DNA of 5,625 nt from Mycobacteriaceae bacterium (lineage in GTDB: Bacteria > Actinomycetota > Actinomycetes > Mycobacteriales > Mycobacteriaceae), in assembly GCA_019242135.1 (NCBI GenBank), contig JAFAWC010000502.1, positions 1-5,625 on the forward strand, written 5' to 3'. Below are positions 1 through 5,306 of this stretch, one piece after another; positions within the stretch are counted from its first letter, which is position 1; each line of letters opens with the position of its first letter. Under the pieces are notes generated by a model. It made no database searches and was not told the origin of the DNA. It worked only from the letters and a program-made list of their open reading frames with translations. Position numbers and translations under genes: made by a program.

Positions 1-1291
1 GGGTCTTGCCGGGGCCGCGGAGCTCCTCGACGGTGGTCTCGAAGTACTCGGCGGTGGCGGCCATGATCATCGCGGTGCTGATCTGGGTGGTCTCGGCGTC
101 GGAGATGAGATCGCGCAAGACGATCTCGGCGAGCGCGCGGTCGATCGGCGTTTGGTTGAGCGAAGCGAATGCCGTGACCCGGATCAGCGCGCCCTCAAGC
201 TCGCGGATGTTGCGCTCGATGCTGCTGGCGATGAGCTCGAGCACGTCGCCGGGCACGTCGAGACGGTCCATCTGCGCCTTCTTGCGCAAGATCGCGATGC
301 GCGTTTCGAGTTCTGGCGGCTGAACGTCGGTGATAAGGCCCCATTCGAACCGCGTCCGCAGTCGGTCTTCCAGTGTGGCGAGCTGCTTGGGAGGGCGGTC
401 GGAGGAGATGACGATCTGCTTGTTCGCGTTGTGCAGGGTGTTGAAGGTGTGGAAGAACTCTTCCTGGATCCCTTCCTTGCCTTCGATGAACTGGATGTCG
501 TCGACCAACAGGACGTCGATGTCGCGGTAGCTGCGCTTGAAGGCGACCTTGCGGTCATCACGCAGCGAATTGATAAAGTCGTTGGTGAATTCCTCGGTCG
601 AGACGTACTTGACCCGCATGCCCGGAAAGAGACGTTGCGCGTAGTTGCCCGCGGCGTGAAGCAGGTGGGTCTTGCCCAAGCCGGATTCACCCCAGATGAA
701 TAGCGGGTTGTAGGCGCGCGCCGGGGCTTCGGCGATCGCCAAGGCGGCGGCATGAGCAAATCGGTTGGAAGCGCCGATCACGAACGTGTCGAACGTGTAG
801 CGCTTGTTGAGGCTGATGATCTCGGGCGGGCCGGCGCGGCCGGGTGGCGGCTTGTTGAGGAAATAGGACGGCCAGGATTCGTGGGCGCTGGCTAACGCCT
901 CGCTGTCGTCATCGACCTCGTCGGGATCGGTGTCGAAGGTTGCCGGCAGGCCCGCCAAAGGGTCATCGATGTCGTTGGGTTCGGGCGGGGCGATGCGGAC
1001 ACCGAGTTCGACTCGTTGACCCAATCGGCGGCTGAGCGCGTCGACGATCTGTGTGCGCAGGTGGCGCTCAATCTCGTTCTGCACGAAGCTGCTCGGTACC
1101 GACAGGAGCGCGAATCCTTCGGCGATCGTGAGAGGTTTGACGAGTGTGAGCCAGGCACGCTGCTGTGGAGTGAGCGGCGGGGCGGTGAGGTCACCGACGG
1201 CCGGGTCCAGGGTGTCGGGGTGGTCTCCGTTGAGTTCGGCGACAACCGTGTTCCATACGGCGGCGAATGGTGCGTCGGCGTCAGCTGTCAA
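1..1291 (-). CDS. dnaA: Chromosomal replication initiator DnaA (3' end beyond window)
   Basis: AAA+ ATPase that binds DnaA boxes, opens oriC and loads the replicative helicase. I read 430 codons in the window. Domain I is at about residues 1-100 ([33 protein letters not shown]), followed by an acidic linker at about 103-135. The AAA+ core has [17 protein letters not shown] (164-180), Walker A GESGLGKT (201-208), Walker B LLVDD (261-265), sensor 1 ISSD (295-298), an arginine-finger segment [12 protein letters not shown] (307-318) and sensor 2 [10 protein letters not shown] (360-369). The sequence stops at RGPGKT, at the start of DNA-binding domain IV, so about 70-80 residues are missing at the window edge; this is not a real truncation. 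The start is TTG at 1291-1289: it gives [14 protein letters not shown], the mycobacterial DnaA N-terminus, and has an AAGGGGG Shine-Dalgarno 9 nt upstream. M. tuberculosis dnaA is also known to begin with TTG. It is transcribed divergently from rpmH. Confidence 0.98.
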   Translation of the reverse strand, partial: MTADADAPFAAVWNTVVAELNGDHPDTLDPAVGDLTAPPLTPQQRAWLTLVKPLTIAEGFALLSVPSSFVQNEIERHLRTQIVDALSRRLGQRVELGVRIAPPEPNDIDDPLAGLPATFDTDPDEVDDDSEALASAHESWPSYFLNKPPPGRAGPPEIISLNKRYTFDTFVIGASNRFAHAAALAIAEAPARAYNPLFIWGESGLGKTHLLHAAGNYAQRLFPGMRVKYVSTEEFTNDFINSLRDDRKVAFKRSYRDIDVLLVDDIQFIEGKEGIQEEFFHTFNTLHNANKQIVISSDRPPKQLATLEDRLRTRFEWGLITDVQPPELETRIAILRKKAQMDRLDVPGDVLELIASSIERNIRELEGALIRVTAFASLNQTPIDRALAEIVLRDLISDAETTQISTAMIMAATAEYFETTVEELRGPGKT

Positions 1292-1300
1292 CGCCCAGTT

Positions 1301-1307
1301 CCCCCTT
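1301..1307 (-). promoter_or_regulatory. dnaA ribosome binding site deciding a TTG start
   Basis: On the minus strand AAGGGGG lies 9 nt before the TTG at 1291. The only nearby upstream ATG (1313-1311) is in a different frame, so this site supports the TTG as the true dnaA start. Confidence 0.75.
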
Positions 1308-1346
1308 AGTCATCGGTGGAGGGTCGACAAATTGGGGCGATGACAC

Positions 1347-1378
1347 CTGTCCACATAGTTATCCACAGGTGTGGACAG
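1347..1378. promoter_or_regulatory. Cluster of three DnaA boxes upstream of dnaA
   Basis: Three 9-mers are packed in 32 bp: CTGTCCACA at 1347-1355 (plus), TTATCCACA at 1359-1367 (plus, identical to the classic E. coli consensus) and CTGTCCACA at 1370-1378 (minus). The outer two are identical and inverted around the middle one. An 8-bp inverted repeat, ACACCTGT (1343-1350) and ACAGGTGT (1365-1372), overlaps them. The cluster ends 56 bp from the dnaA start codon, a position that suggests DnaA binds here to control its own transcription; that role is inference from location. It is not the main oriC array, which in mycobacteria lies between dnaA and dnaN. Confidence 0.8.
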
Positions 1379-1543
1379 GACGAAGTCACGCTTCGTTGTC
1401 GCTCGATTTGAGTCGGTGGCCGGAGTCCTGACGGCTCCCGCGGCAGGGCTGGAATCAGGAACCGACCAGGCACCCCCACTCCATTGTGTGGCTTGTCGTG
1501 TCTAGCTTGGGCCGGCCGTCTCCGACGGAAACGGCATTGGCAG

Positions 1544-1573
1544 AAGCTAACAGGTTTCCGATGGAGTGACCAA
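1544..1573 (-). promoter_or_regulatory. Candidate dnaA promoter
   Basis: Read on the minus strand, TTGGTC (1573-1568) is followed after 18 bp by TAGCTT (1549-1544). The latter fits the mycobacterial SigA pattern TANNNT and is preceded by TGT, giving an extended -10. It would make a dnaA leader of about 245 nt passing through the DnaA-box cluster. The -35 match is only moderate, and other promoters nearer the gene cannot be excluded. Confidence 0.3.
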
Positions 1574-1669
1574 CCGTTCGGCAACATTGGTGAAGACTTC
1601 TCGGCGCGTCGCGCATCGTGGGTGACGGCTGTGACGGCAGTGAAATTGGAGGGCCGCGCGGGCGGGCGT

Positions 1670-1698
1670 TTGACCACCCGTAGCGGGGTCAGTACCCT
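1670..1698 (+). promoter_or_regulatory. Candidate SigA-type promoter for the rpmH operon
   Basis: TTGACC at 1670-1675 and TACCCT at 1693-1698 are separated by exactly 17 bp, close to the housekeeping sigma consensus (TTGACA, TANNNT). Transcription would start near 1705 and give a leader of about 165 nt before rpmH. No other element facing rpmH fits as well. It probably drives rpmH-rnpA-yidD-yidC. Confidence 0.6.
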
Positions 1699-1869
1699 CG
1701 AACAGTCGCCCGAAAGTCGGCGATACGGCAGCGAACCGGGCATCCCGGGGCCCGCGCCGGTTAGTGAGCGAGGCGAAGAGCTTACCAACGGCCACCACGT
1801 CACTTCTGCATGCGTTGTCAGACGATGCGCGAGCCGGCGAGGTGCCACACCCACGAGGAGATTACTGCC

Positions 1870-2013
1870 GTGGCCAAGGGCAAACGGACCTTCCAGCCGA
1901 ATAACCGCAGGCGAGCGCGGGTGCACGGGTTTCGGCTCCGGATGCGAACCCGGGCCGGGCGTGGAATTGTGTCCAATCGTCGGCGCAAGGGCCGGCGGAC
2001 GTTGACTGCCTGA
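1870..2013 (+). CDS. rpmH: 50S ribosomal protein L34
   Basis: A 47-residue, very basic protein of the large ribosomal subunit that packs into 23S rRNA. The start is GTG at 1870, and GAGGAG (1855-1860) lies 9 nt upstream. The product begins [20 protein letters not shown], carries the L34 core [18 protein letters not shown] and ends [10 protein letters not shown]. Length and sequence match mycobacterial L34 almost residue for residue as I remember it. An in-frame ATG at 1810 would add 20 residues absent from the family and lacks the good ribosome binding site, so I reject it. This is the first gene of the rightward cluster, diverging from dnaA, with rnpA starting 29 nt downstream. Confidence 0.98.
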   Translation: MAKGKRTFQPNNRRRARVHGFRLRMRTRAGRGIVSNRRRKGRRTLTA

Positions 2014-2020
2014 GCCCGCT

Positions 2021-2040
2021 CGGAATACGACGGAATACGA
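2021..2040 (+). repeat. Tandem 10-bp repeat in the rpmH-rnpA gap
   Basis: CGGAATACGA occurs twice head to tail (2021-2030 and 2031-2040), followed by a further CGG that runs into the rnpA GTG codon. It fills most of the 29-nt gap. The only Shine-Dalgarno-like bases before rnpA (GGAA) belong to this repeat, so the duplication repeats the weak ribosome binding region. Confidence 0.85.
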
Positions 2041-2042
2041 CG

Positions 2043-2396
2043 GTGCTTCCGGCGCGGTACCGAATGACCCGGTCGACGGAATTCGGTTGGACGGTCAGGC
2101 ACGGAGTGCGGGCCGTGGAACGTGATCTGGTGGTCCATGCCCGGCGGTGCGACGACGAGCGCGGTCCCAAGATTGGTCTGGTTGTCGGAAGGGCCGTGGG
2201 CTCATCGGTTCAACGGCACCGGGTGGCACGGCGGCTTCGCCATGTGGCGCGGACCCTGGTAACTGAACTCGACTCTCGTGACCGGATCGTGATCAGGGCG
2301 TTACCGGGTAGCCGGCACGCGATTTCGGCACGGCTGGAACAGGAATTGCGGTCTGGCCTGCGGCGGGTCCGTGTGCTGGGGGAGGGTCAACGATGA
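2043..2396 (+). CDS. rnpA: Ribonuclease P protein component
   Basis: The small basic protein subunit of RNase P, which helps the catalytic RNA (rnpB, not in this window) cleave 5' leaders from precursor tRNAs in the cytoplasm. The 117-residue length fits the family. Seen in the sequence: N-terminal MLPARYRMTRSTEF, the core strand PKIGLVVGRAVGSSVQRH at about 42-59, and the arginine-rich RNA-binding helix RHRVARRLR (58-66), which corresponds to the family's RNR motif with His in place of Asn, as I recall for mycobacteria. The GTG at 2043 gives the expected N-terminus, but its Shine-Dalgarno is weak and lies in a 10-bp tandem repeat, so coupling to rpmH translation is plausible. The stop overlaps the yidD start by 4 nt (ATGA). 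Confidence 0.96.
   Translation: MLPARYRMTRSTEFGWTVRHGVRAVERDLVVHARRCDDERGPKIGLVVGRAVGSSVQRHRVARRLRHVARTLVTELDSRDRIVIRALPGSRHAISARLEQELRSGLRRVRVLGEGQR
2378..2386 (+). promoter_or_regulatory. yidD ribosome binding site inside rnpA
   Basis: GGGGGAGGG lies 6 nt before the yidD ATG (2393), within the last codons of rnpA. It is a strong site and, with the ATGA overlap, indicates translational coupling of rnpA and yidD. Confidence 0.75.
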
Positions 2397-2704
2397 GTGC
2401 CGGGGTCGCGCTGGAACGGCTGCGCCGGTCGCCCGTGCGTGCGGCGATCTTCGCGATCGAGCTGTACCGCACCTACGTGTCGCCGATGCGGCTGCCGAGC
2501 TGCCGGTTCAGTCCGAGCTGCAGCCAGTACGCGATCGAGGCGCTGTCGGCATACGGGTTGGTCAAAGGCGGATGGCTGGCGACCGTACGGCTGGTGAAAT
2601 GCGGGCCGTGGCATCGGGGAGGATGGGACCCGGTCCCCGAGCGATCACGCCGGGTCCCGAAGAATCACGTCTGGGATGCCCCAGCCTTGCGAGCGGAGAG
2701 ATAG
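2393..2704 (+). CDS. yidD: Membrane protein insertion efficiency factor YidD
   Basis: A small membrane-associated protein thought to help YidC-dependent insertion of inner-membrane proteins. It has 103 residues. The family signature is clear: an amphipathic start ([14 protein letters not shown], about 19-32), then [15 protein letters not shown] (37-51) with Cys37 and Cys43, then [23 protein letters not shown] (58-80) with Cys70. The C-terminal ~20 residues after DPVP are charged and family-variable. The ATG at 2393 overlaps the rnpA stop and is preceded by a strong Shine-Dalgarno. yidC begins 4 nt after its stop, the usual partner arrangement. The exact biochemical role of the family is not fully settled. 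Confidence 0.96.
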   Translation: MSAGVALERLRRSPVRAAIFAIELYRTYVSPMRLPSCRFSPSCSQYAIEALSAYGLVKGGWLATVRLVKCGPWHRGGWDPVPERSRRVPKNHVWDAPALRAER

Positions 2705-2708
2705 TCCC

Positions 2709-3803
2709 GTGTTCGATCCGGTCAGTCTGGACATCGTCTACTACCCCGTATCGGCGATCATGTGGGTCTGGTACAAGGCGTTCGCGGCCATTCCCTTCCT
2801 GGGGCCGTCGAGCTTTTTCACGTGGGCGTTGTCAGTGATGTTCTTGGTCTTCACCTTGCGCGCGATCCTGTACAAGCCGTTCGTCAAGCAGATCCGCACA
2901 ACGCGACAGATGCAGGAGATGCAGCCGCAGCTCAAGGCGCTGCAGAAGAAGTACGGCAAGGACCGGCAGCGGCTCGGCATGGAAATGCAAAAGCTGCAAC
3001 GCGAACACGGGGTCAACCCGCTGCTGGGATGCCTGCCGATGCTGGCGCAGATCCCAGTGTTTCTGGGCCTGTATCACGTGCTGATGTCGTTCAATCGGAC
3101 GCAGCACGGCATCGGCCGGCTGGGCCTGGATCCCGACACCAACCGGCAACTCGGGAACTACGTCTTCAGCGCGAAGGACGTCGGGCATTTTCTCGACGCG
3201 AATCTGTTCGGCGCGCCGATCGGTGCGTCGATGACCCAGTCGATGGGCAGCATCGCGGCGTTCCATGAATTCAACCGAGTCGCGGTGATCGCGATCGGGG
3301 TGCCGTTGATGTTGCTCGCCGGATTTGCGACCCACATGAACAGCCGGGCGTCGATCGCGCGCCAGAGTCCAGAAGCGGCGGCCAACCCGCAGACCGCGAT
3401 GATGAACCGGCTCGCGCTCTACATCTTCCCCCTCGGGGTCGTGGTCGGCGGACCGTTTCTGCCCCTGGCCATCATCCTGTACTGGTTTGCCAACAACATC
3501 TGGACGTTCGGACAGCAGCACTATGTGTTCGGGATGATCGCCAAGGAGGAGGAGGAGAAAAAACAGGAGGCGATCGCCCGGCGCGCGGCGAACGCGCCCG
3601 CCCCGGGGGCCAAGCCGAACCGCCGCCCGAAGAAGTCGGCGGCATCGCCGAACGGGGCAGCCACTGAGGATGGGACGGCGGCGGAGGCCGCCGCCGCGGA
3701 TGGCGAGTCGCCGAAGGAAGCGGACGGGTCGGGACCGGACGACGCGAGTTCGGTGGGACGAACGCCGCGGCCCGGCGCGCGGCCGAAGAAGCGCAAACGT
3801 TGA
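2709..3803 (+). CDS. yidC: Membrane protein insertase YidC (Oxa1 family)
   Basis: Inserts and folds membrane proteins, alone or with SecYEG. It has 364 residues with no cleaved lipoprotein signal and no large periplasmic P1 domain, as in Gram-positive YidC. Hydrophobic segments are seen at about 34-57 ([20 protein letters not shown]), 104-127, 190-208 and 235-262. Arg51 in [10 protein letters not shown] corresponds to the conserved groove arginine used to accept substrates. The cytoplasmic hairpin [19 protein letters not shown] is at about 67-85. After the last membrane segment a ~90-residue tail begins with [10 protein letters not shown], passes through Ala/Pro/Gly-rich sequence and ends [14 protein letters not shown], a basic tail likely to touch ribosomes. 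The start is GTG at 2709, giving [15 protein letters not shown], with GGAGAG (2695-2700) 8 nt upstream; an in-frame ATG at 2676 would overlap yidD and add 11 non-family residues. Confidence 0.97.
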   Translation: MFDPVSLDIVYYPVSAIMWVWYKAFAAIPFLGPSSFFTWALSVMFLVFTLRAILYKPFVKQIRTTRQMQEMQPQLKALQKKYGKDRQRLGMEMQKLQREHGVNPLLGCLPMLAQIPVFLGLYHVLMSFNRTQHGIGRLGLDPDTNRQLGNYVFSAKDVGHFLDANLFGAPIGASMTQSMGSIAAFHEFNRVAVIAIGVPLMLLAGFATHMNSRASIARQSPEAAANPQTAMMNRLALYIFPLGVVVGGPFLPLAIILYWFANNIWTFGQQHYVFGMIAKEEEEKKQEAIARRAANAPAPGAKPNRRPKKSAASPNGAATEDGTAAEAAAADGESPKEADGSGPDDASSVGRTPRPGARPKKRKR

Positions 3804-3827
3804 GGCGCGATGAGCAGCGGAGAACAG

Positions 3828-3834
3828 AGGGGAG
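3828..3834 (+). promoter_or_regulatory. jag ribosome binding site
   Basis: AGGGGAG lies 9 nt before the ATG at 3844, in the 40-nt gap after yidC, and supports that start. Confidence 0.7.
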
Positions 3835-3843
3835 AACGCGCGG

Positions 3844-4386
3844 ATGACTGATGCGGAAACCGCTGAGCGCGATAACGAGGTGAACGAGTCGACGGCCGGC
3901 ACTACCAAGCCCGAAGATCTGGAAGAGCGGCTCGTGGCCGAGGGAGAGATTGCGGGGGACTACCTCGAGGAGTTACTGGACCTGCTCGACTTCGACGGGG
4001 ACATCGATCTGGACGTGGAGGGCAACCGGGCGGTGGTGAGTATCGACGGCGGCGAGGATCTGGTGAAGCTCGTCGGCCGGCGCGGCGAGGTGCTCGACGC
4101 GCTGCAAGAGCTGACCCGGCTGGCGGTACACCAGAAGACCGGTGAGCGCAGCCGGTTAATGCTCGACATCGCGAGTTGGCGACGTCGTCGGCGCGAGGAG
4201 CTGGCGGGGCTTGGCCACAAGGTGGCCCAGCGCGTGCTGGAATCGGGTGAGCGCGAGGAGCTGACGCCGATGACGCCTTTCGAACGCAAGATCGTCCACG
4301 ACGCGGTGGCAGCGGTGCCGGGTGTGCGCAGCGAGAGTGAAGGCCAAGAACCGTCGCGCCGCGTGGTCGTGCTCGTCGACCAGTAG
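3844..4386 (+). CDS. khpB: KH/R3H RNA-binding protein Jag (KhpB)
   Basis: A cytoplasmic RNA-binding protein of the Jag/KhpB family, which works with KhpA and has been linked in Gram-positive bacteria to cell division and envelope growth. It has 180 residues. An acidic N-terminal segment (about 1-35) leads into the KH-like domain (about 36-110), with the loop LVGRRGEVLDALQ including GRRG at 78-81. The R3H domain (about 114-178) has the defining arginine and histidine in TPFERKIVHDAV, Arg148 and His152. The N-terminal Jag_N domain found in many Firmicutes is absent, as usual in actinobacteria. It follows yidC by 40 nt and is probably co-transcribed with it. 'jag' is the alternative symbol. The RNA targets cannot be read from the sequence. 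Confidence 0.93.
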   Translation: MTDAETAERDNEVNESTAGTTKPEDLEERLVAEGEIAGDYLEELLDLLDFDGDIDLDVEGNRAVVSIDGGEDLVKLVGRRGEVLDALQELTRLAVHQKTGERSRLMLDIASWRRRRREELAGLGHKVAQRVLESGEREELTPMTPFERKIVHDAVAAVPGVRSESEGQEPSRRVVVLVDQ

Positions 4387-4455
4387 GGACCAAGTTACAG
4401 CGGTGTAGTTCGAGGTGTAGTGGCGGTCAGCGTCCGGCGGTAGGGACCCCGAGGA

Positions 4456-5178
4456 ATGTTTCACGTGAAACATATCGAAGTACCACAGGCTCCATCCGCT
4501 GCGCTACGACTGTTCGGAGACAACCGTGATCGGGCGGGGCGATACGCGCAACTGCTCGCCACCGACGGAGTCGAGCGGGGCGTGATCGGGCCCGGCGAAG
4601 TGCACCGGCTGTGGGATAGGCACCTGCTCAACAGCGCGGCGATCGAAGAACTGATCCCGGCCGGCGCGGGCGTCGTGGACGCCGGAAGCGGGGCTGGACT
4701 GCCCGGCATTCCCCTCGCGTTGGCCCGACCGGATCTGCACGTCATTCTCGTCGAGCCGATGCAGAGGCGAGTTGACTTTCTGCGCGAGGTCGCCGAGGAA
4801 TTGGGTATCGGTACCACCGTCGAGGTGGTGCGCGGCCGGGTGGAGGAGAACGCGGTCCGGCATAGGATCGGTTTGGTCGATGTCGTCACGTGCCGCGCGG
4901 TGGCTTCGTTGGACAAGTTGGCAGGCTGGTGCCTGCCGCTGTTGCGACCCGGCGGGCATCTGCTGGCGATCAAGGGCGAGCGAGCCGAGGAAGAAGTGCA
5001 ACGCCACCGGCGTGTGATGGCGTCGCACGGCGCGAGGACTGTCAGGGTGGTGAGATGTGGCGGGGACTACTTAGATCCCTCCACGACCGTAGTGGTCGCG
5101 GAACGCGCGGACGCCAGACCGCGGCGAGAAGCGCGGCCTCCGGCGCGGCCTCCGAAACGGAGCGGGAGGCGGTCGTGA
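4456..5178 (+). CDS. rsmG: 16S rRNA (guanine-N7) methyltransferase RsmG
   Basis: S-adenosylmethionine-dependent enzyme (also GidB) that makes m7G at the position equivalent to E. coli 16S G527; loss of the enzyme gives low-level streptomycin resistance in many bacteria, including M. tuberculosis. It has 240 residues. Seen: LWDRHLLNS (52-60), SAM-binding loop VVDAGSGAGLPGIPLA (73-88), Glu100 at the end of the second strand (ILVEP), CRAVASL (146-152) and AIKGER (171-176). The ATG at 4456 lies within a perfect parS site, which therefore encodes residues 1-6, MFHVKH. The adjacent GAGG is too close to serve well; AGGG at 4442-4445 is better placed. The last ~24 residues form an Arg/Pro-rich tail (REARPPARPPKRSGRRS) containing a 12-bp duplication and extend past the methyltransferase fold. 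The stop overlaps the parA start by 4 nt. Confidence 0.96.
   Translation: MFHVKHIEVPQAPSAALRLFGDNRDRAGRYAQLLATDGVERGVIGPGEVHRLWDRHLLNSAAIEELIPAGAGVVDAGSGAGLPGIPLALARPDLHVILVEPMQRRVDFLREVAEELGIGTTVEVVRGRVEENAVRHRIGLVDVVTCRAVASLDKLAGWCLPLLRPGGHLLAIKGERAEEEVQRHRRVMASHGARTVRVVRCGGDYLDPSTTVVVAERADARPRREARPPARPPKRSGRRS
4457..4472. promoter_or_regulatory. parS: parS centromere site 1
   Basis: TGTTTCACGTGAAACA is a perfect 16-bp palindrome identical to the known chromosomal parS consensus bound by ParB. It begins one base inside the rsmG ATG, so the ParB-binding site and the rsmG translation start occupy the same bases; a bound ParB would also sit on the beginning of the gene. Confidence 0.97.
5131..5154 (+). 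repeat. 12-bp tandem duplication in the rsmG tail
   Basis: GCGCGGCCTCCG occurs twice head to tail (5131-5142 and 5143-5154), with no mismatch. It is a multiple of three and encodes a doubled ARPP in the RsmG C-terminal tail. It lies just upstream of the 33-bp repeats in parA. Confidence 0.9.
5164..5169 (+). promoter_or_regulatory. parA ribosome binding site
   Basis: GGGAGG lies 5 nt before the GTG at 5175, inside the last codons of rsmG. Together with the GTGA overlap it supports GTG 5175 as the first parA start. The same sequence recurs within each downstream 33-bp repeat. Confidence 0.65.
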
Positions 5179-5306
5179 CCGAGGCGCCGGCGGAAGGGGA
5201 GGCGACGGTGACGAAGGCGCCCGCGGCAGGGGAGGCGGTCGTGACCGAGGCGCCCACGGCGGGGGAGGCGAGGGTGGCCGAGGCGCCCGCGGCAGGGGAG
5301 ACGGTC
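5175..5306 (+). repeat. Four tandem 33-bp repeats at the 5' end of parA
   Basis: Units are 5175-5207, 5208-5240, 5241-5273 and 5274-5306. Each starts with GTG, continues with (G/A)CC-or-ACG then GAG/AAG, GCG, CC(C/G), and ends with a GGGGAG core followed by (G/A)CG and one variable codon. Each encodes an 11-residue unit of the form V(T/A)(E/K)AP.(A/E)GE... The array really begins upstream in rsmG: the 25 bp at 5164-5188 are identical to 5230-5254, exactly two units away, so the parA Shine-Dalgarno and start codon belong to the repeat. Confidence 0.93.

Larger units (their letters stand above)
1292..1869. other. Divergent dnaA-rpmH intergenic region
   Basis: This 578-bp stretch separates the divergent dnaA and rpmH genes, a spacing similar to what I recall for M. 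tuberculosis. It holds the dnaA leader, a cluster of three DnaA boxes (1347-1378), a weak candidate dnaA promoter (1544-1573) and a strong candidate rpmH promoter (1670-1698). Long frames exist on both strands, but they are rich in Arg, Pro and Ser, show no recognisable motif, and one of them runs into rpmH in the wrong frame. I see no protein-coding gene here. A short direct repeat, GTGACGGC at 1622-1629 and 1631-1638, and a small inverted repeat CCGTC/GACGG near 1516-1528 are the only other structures noticed. Confidence 0.7.

Noticed and set aside
1347..1378. The DnaA-box cluster as oriC itself
   Set aside because: In mycobacteria oriC lies in the dnaA-dnaN gap, which is off the left edge; only three boxes and no AT-rich unwinding region are seen here.
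1810..1869. Upstream in-frame ATG as an alternative rpmH start
   Set aside because: It would add 20 residues not found in L34, while GTG 1870 has a well-spaced GAGGAG and gives the exact family N-terminus.
1306..1926. Long minus-strand frame (206 codons) across the dnaA-rpmH gap
   Set aside because: Composition is Arg/Pro/Ser-rich with no recognisable motif, it runs antisense through rpmH and covers the promoters and DnaA boxes; typical of chance frames in high-GC DNA.
1484..2005. Plus-strand frame (173 codons) overlapping rpmH
   Set aside because: It reads rpmH in the wrong frame, covers the rpmH promoter and shows no family resemblance.
2832..3908. Long minus-strand frame (358 codons) opposite yidC
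   Set aside because: It is the antisense shadow of the clearly identified yidC and has Arg/His/Leu-rich sequence without motifs.
4387..4455. Direct repeats TAGGGACC (4384-4391, 4441-4448) and GGTGTAG in the jag-rsmG gap as a regulatory array or terminator
   Set aside because: They are short, unevenly spaced, form no hairpin and match no motif I know; they could be chance.
5055..5174. Extended parA start at ATG 5055 or elsewhere inside rsmG
   Set aside because: The parA frame is open this far, but a start here would overlap rsmG by more than 120 nt and encode a tail-antiphase peptide with no family match; GTG 5175 has the overlap and Shine-Dalgarno expected.
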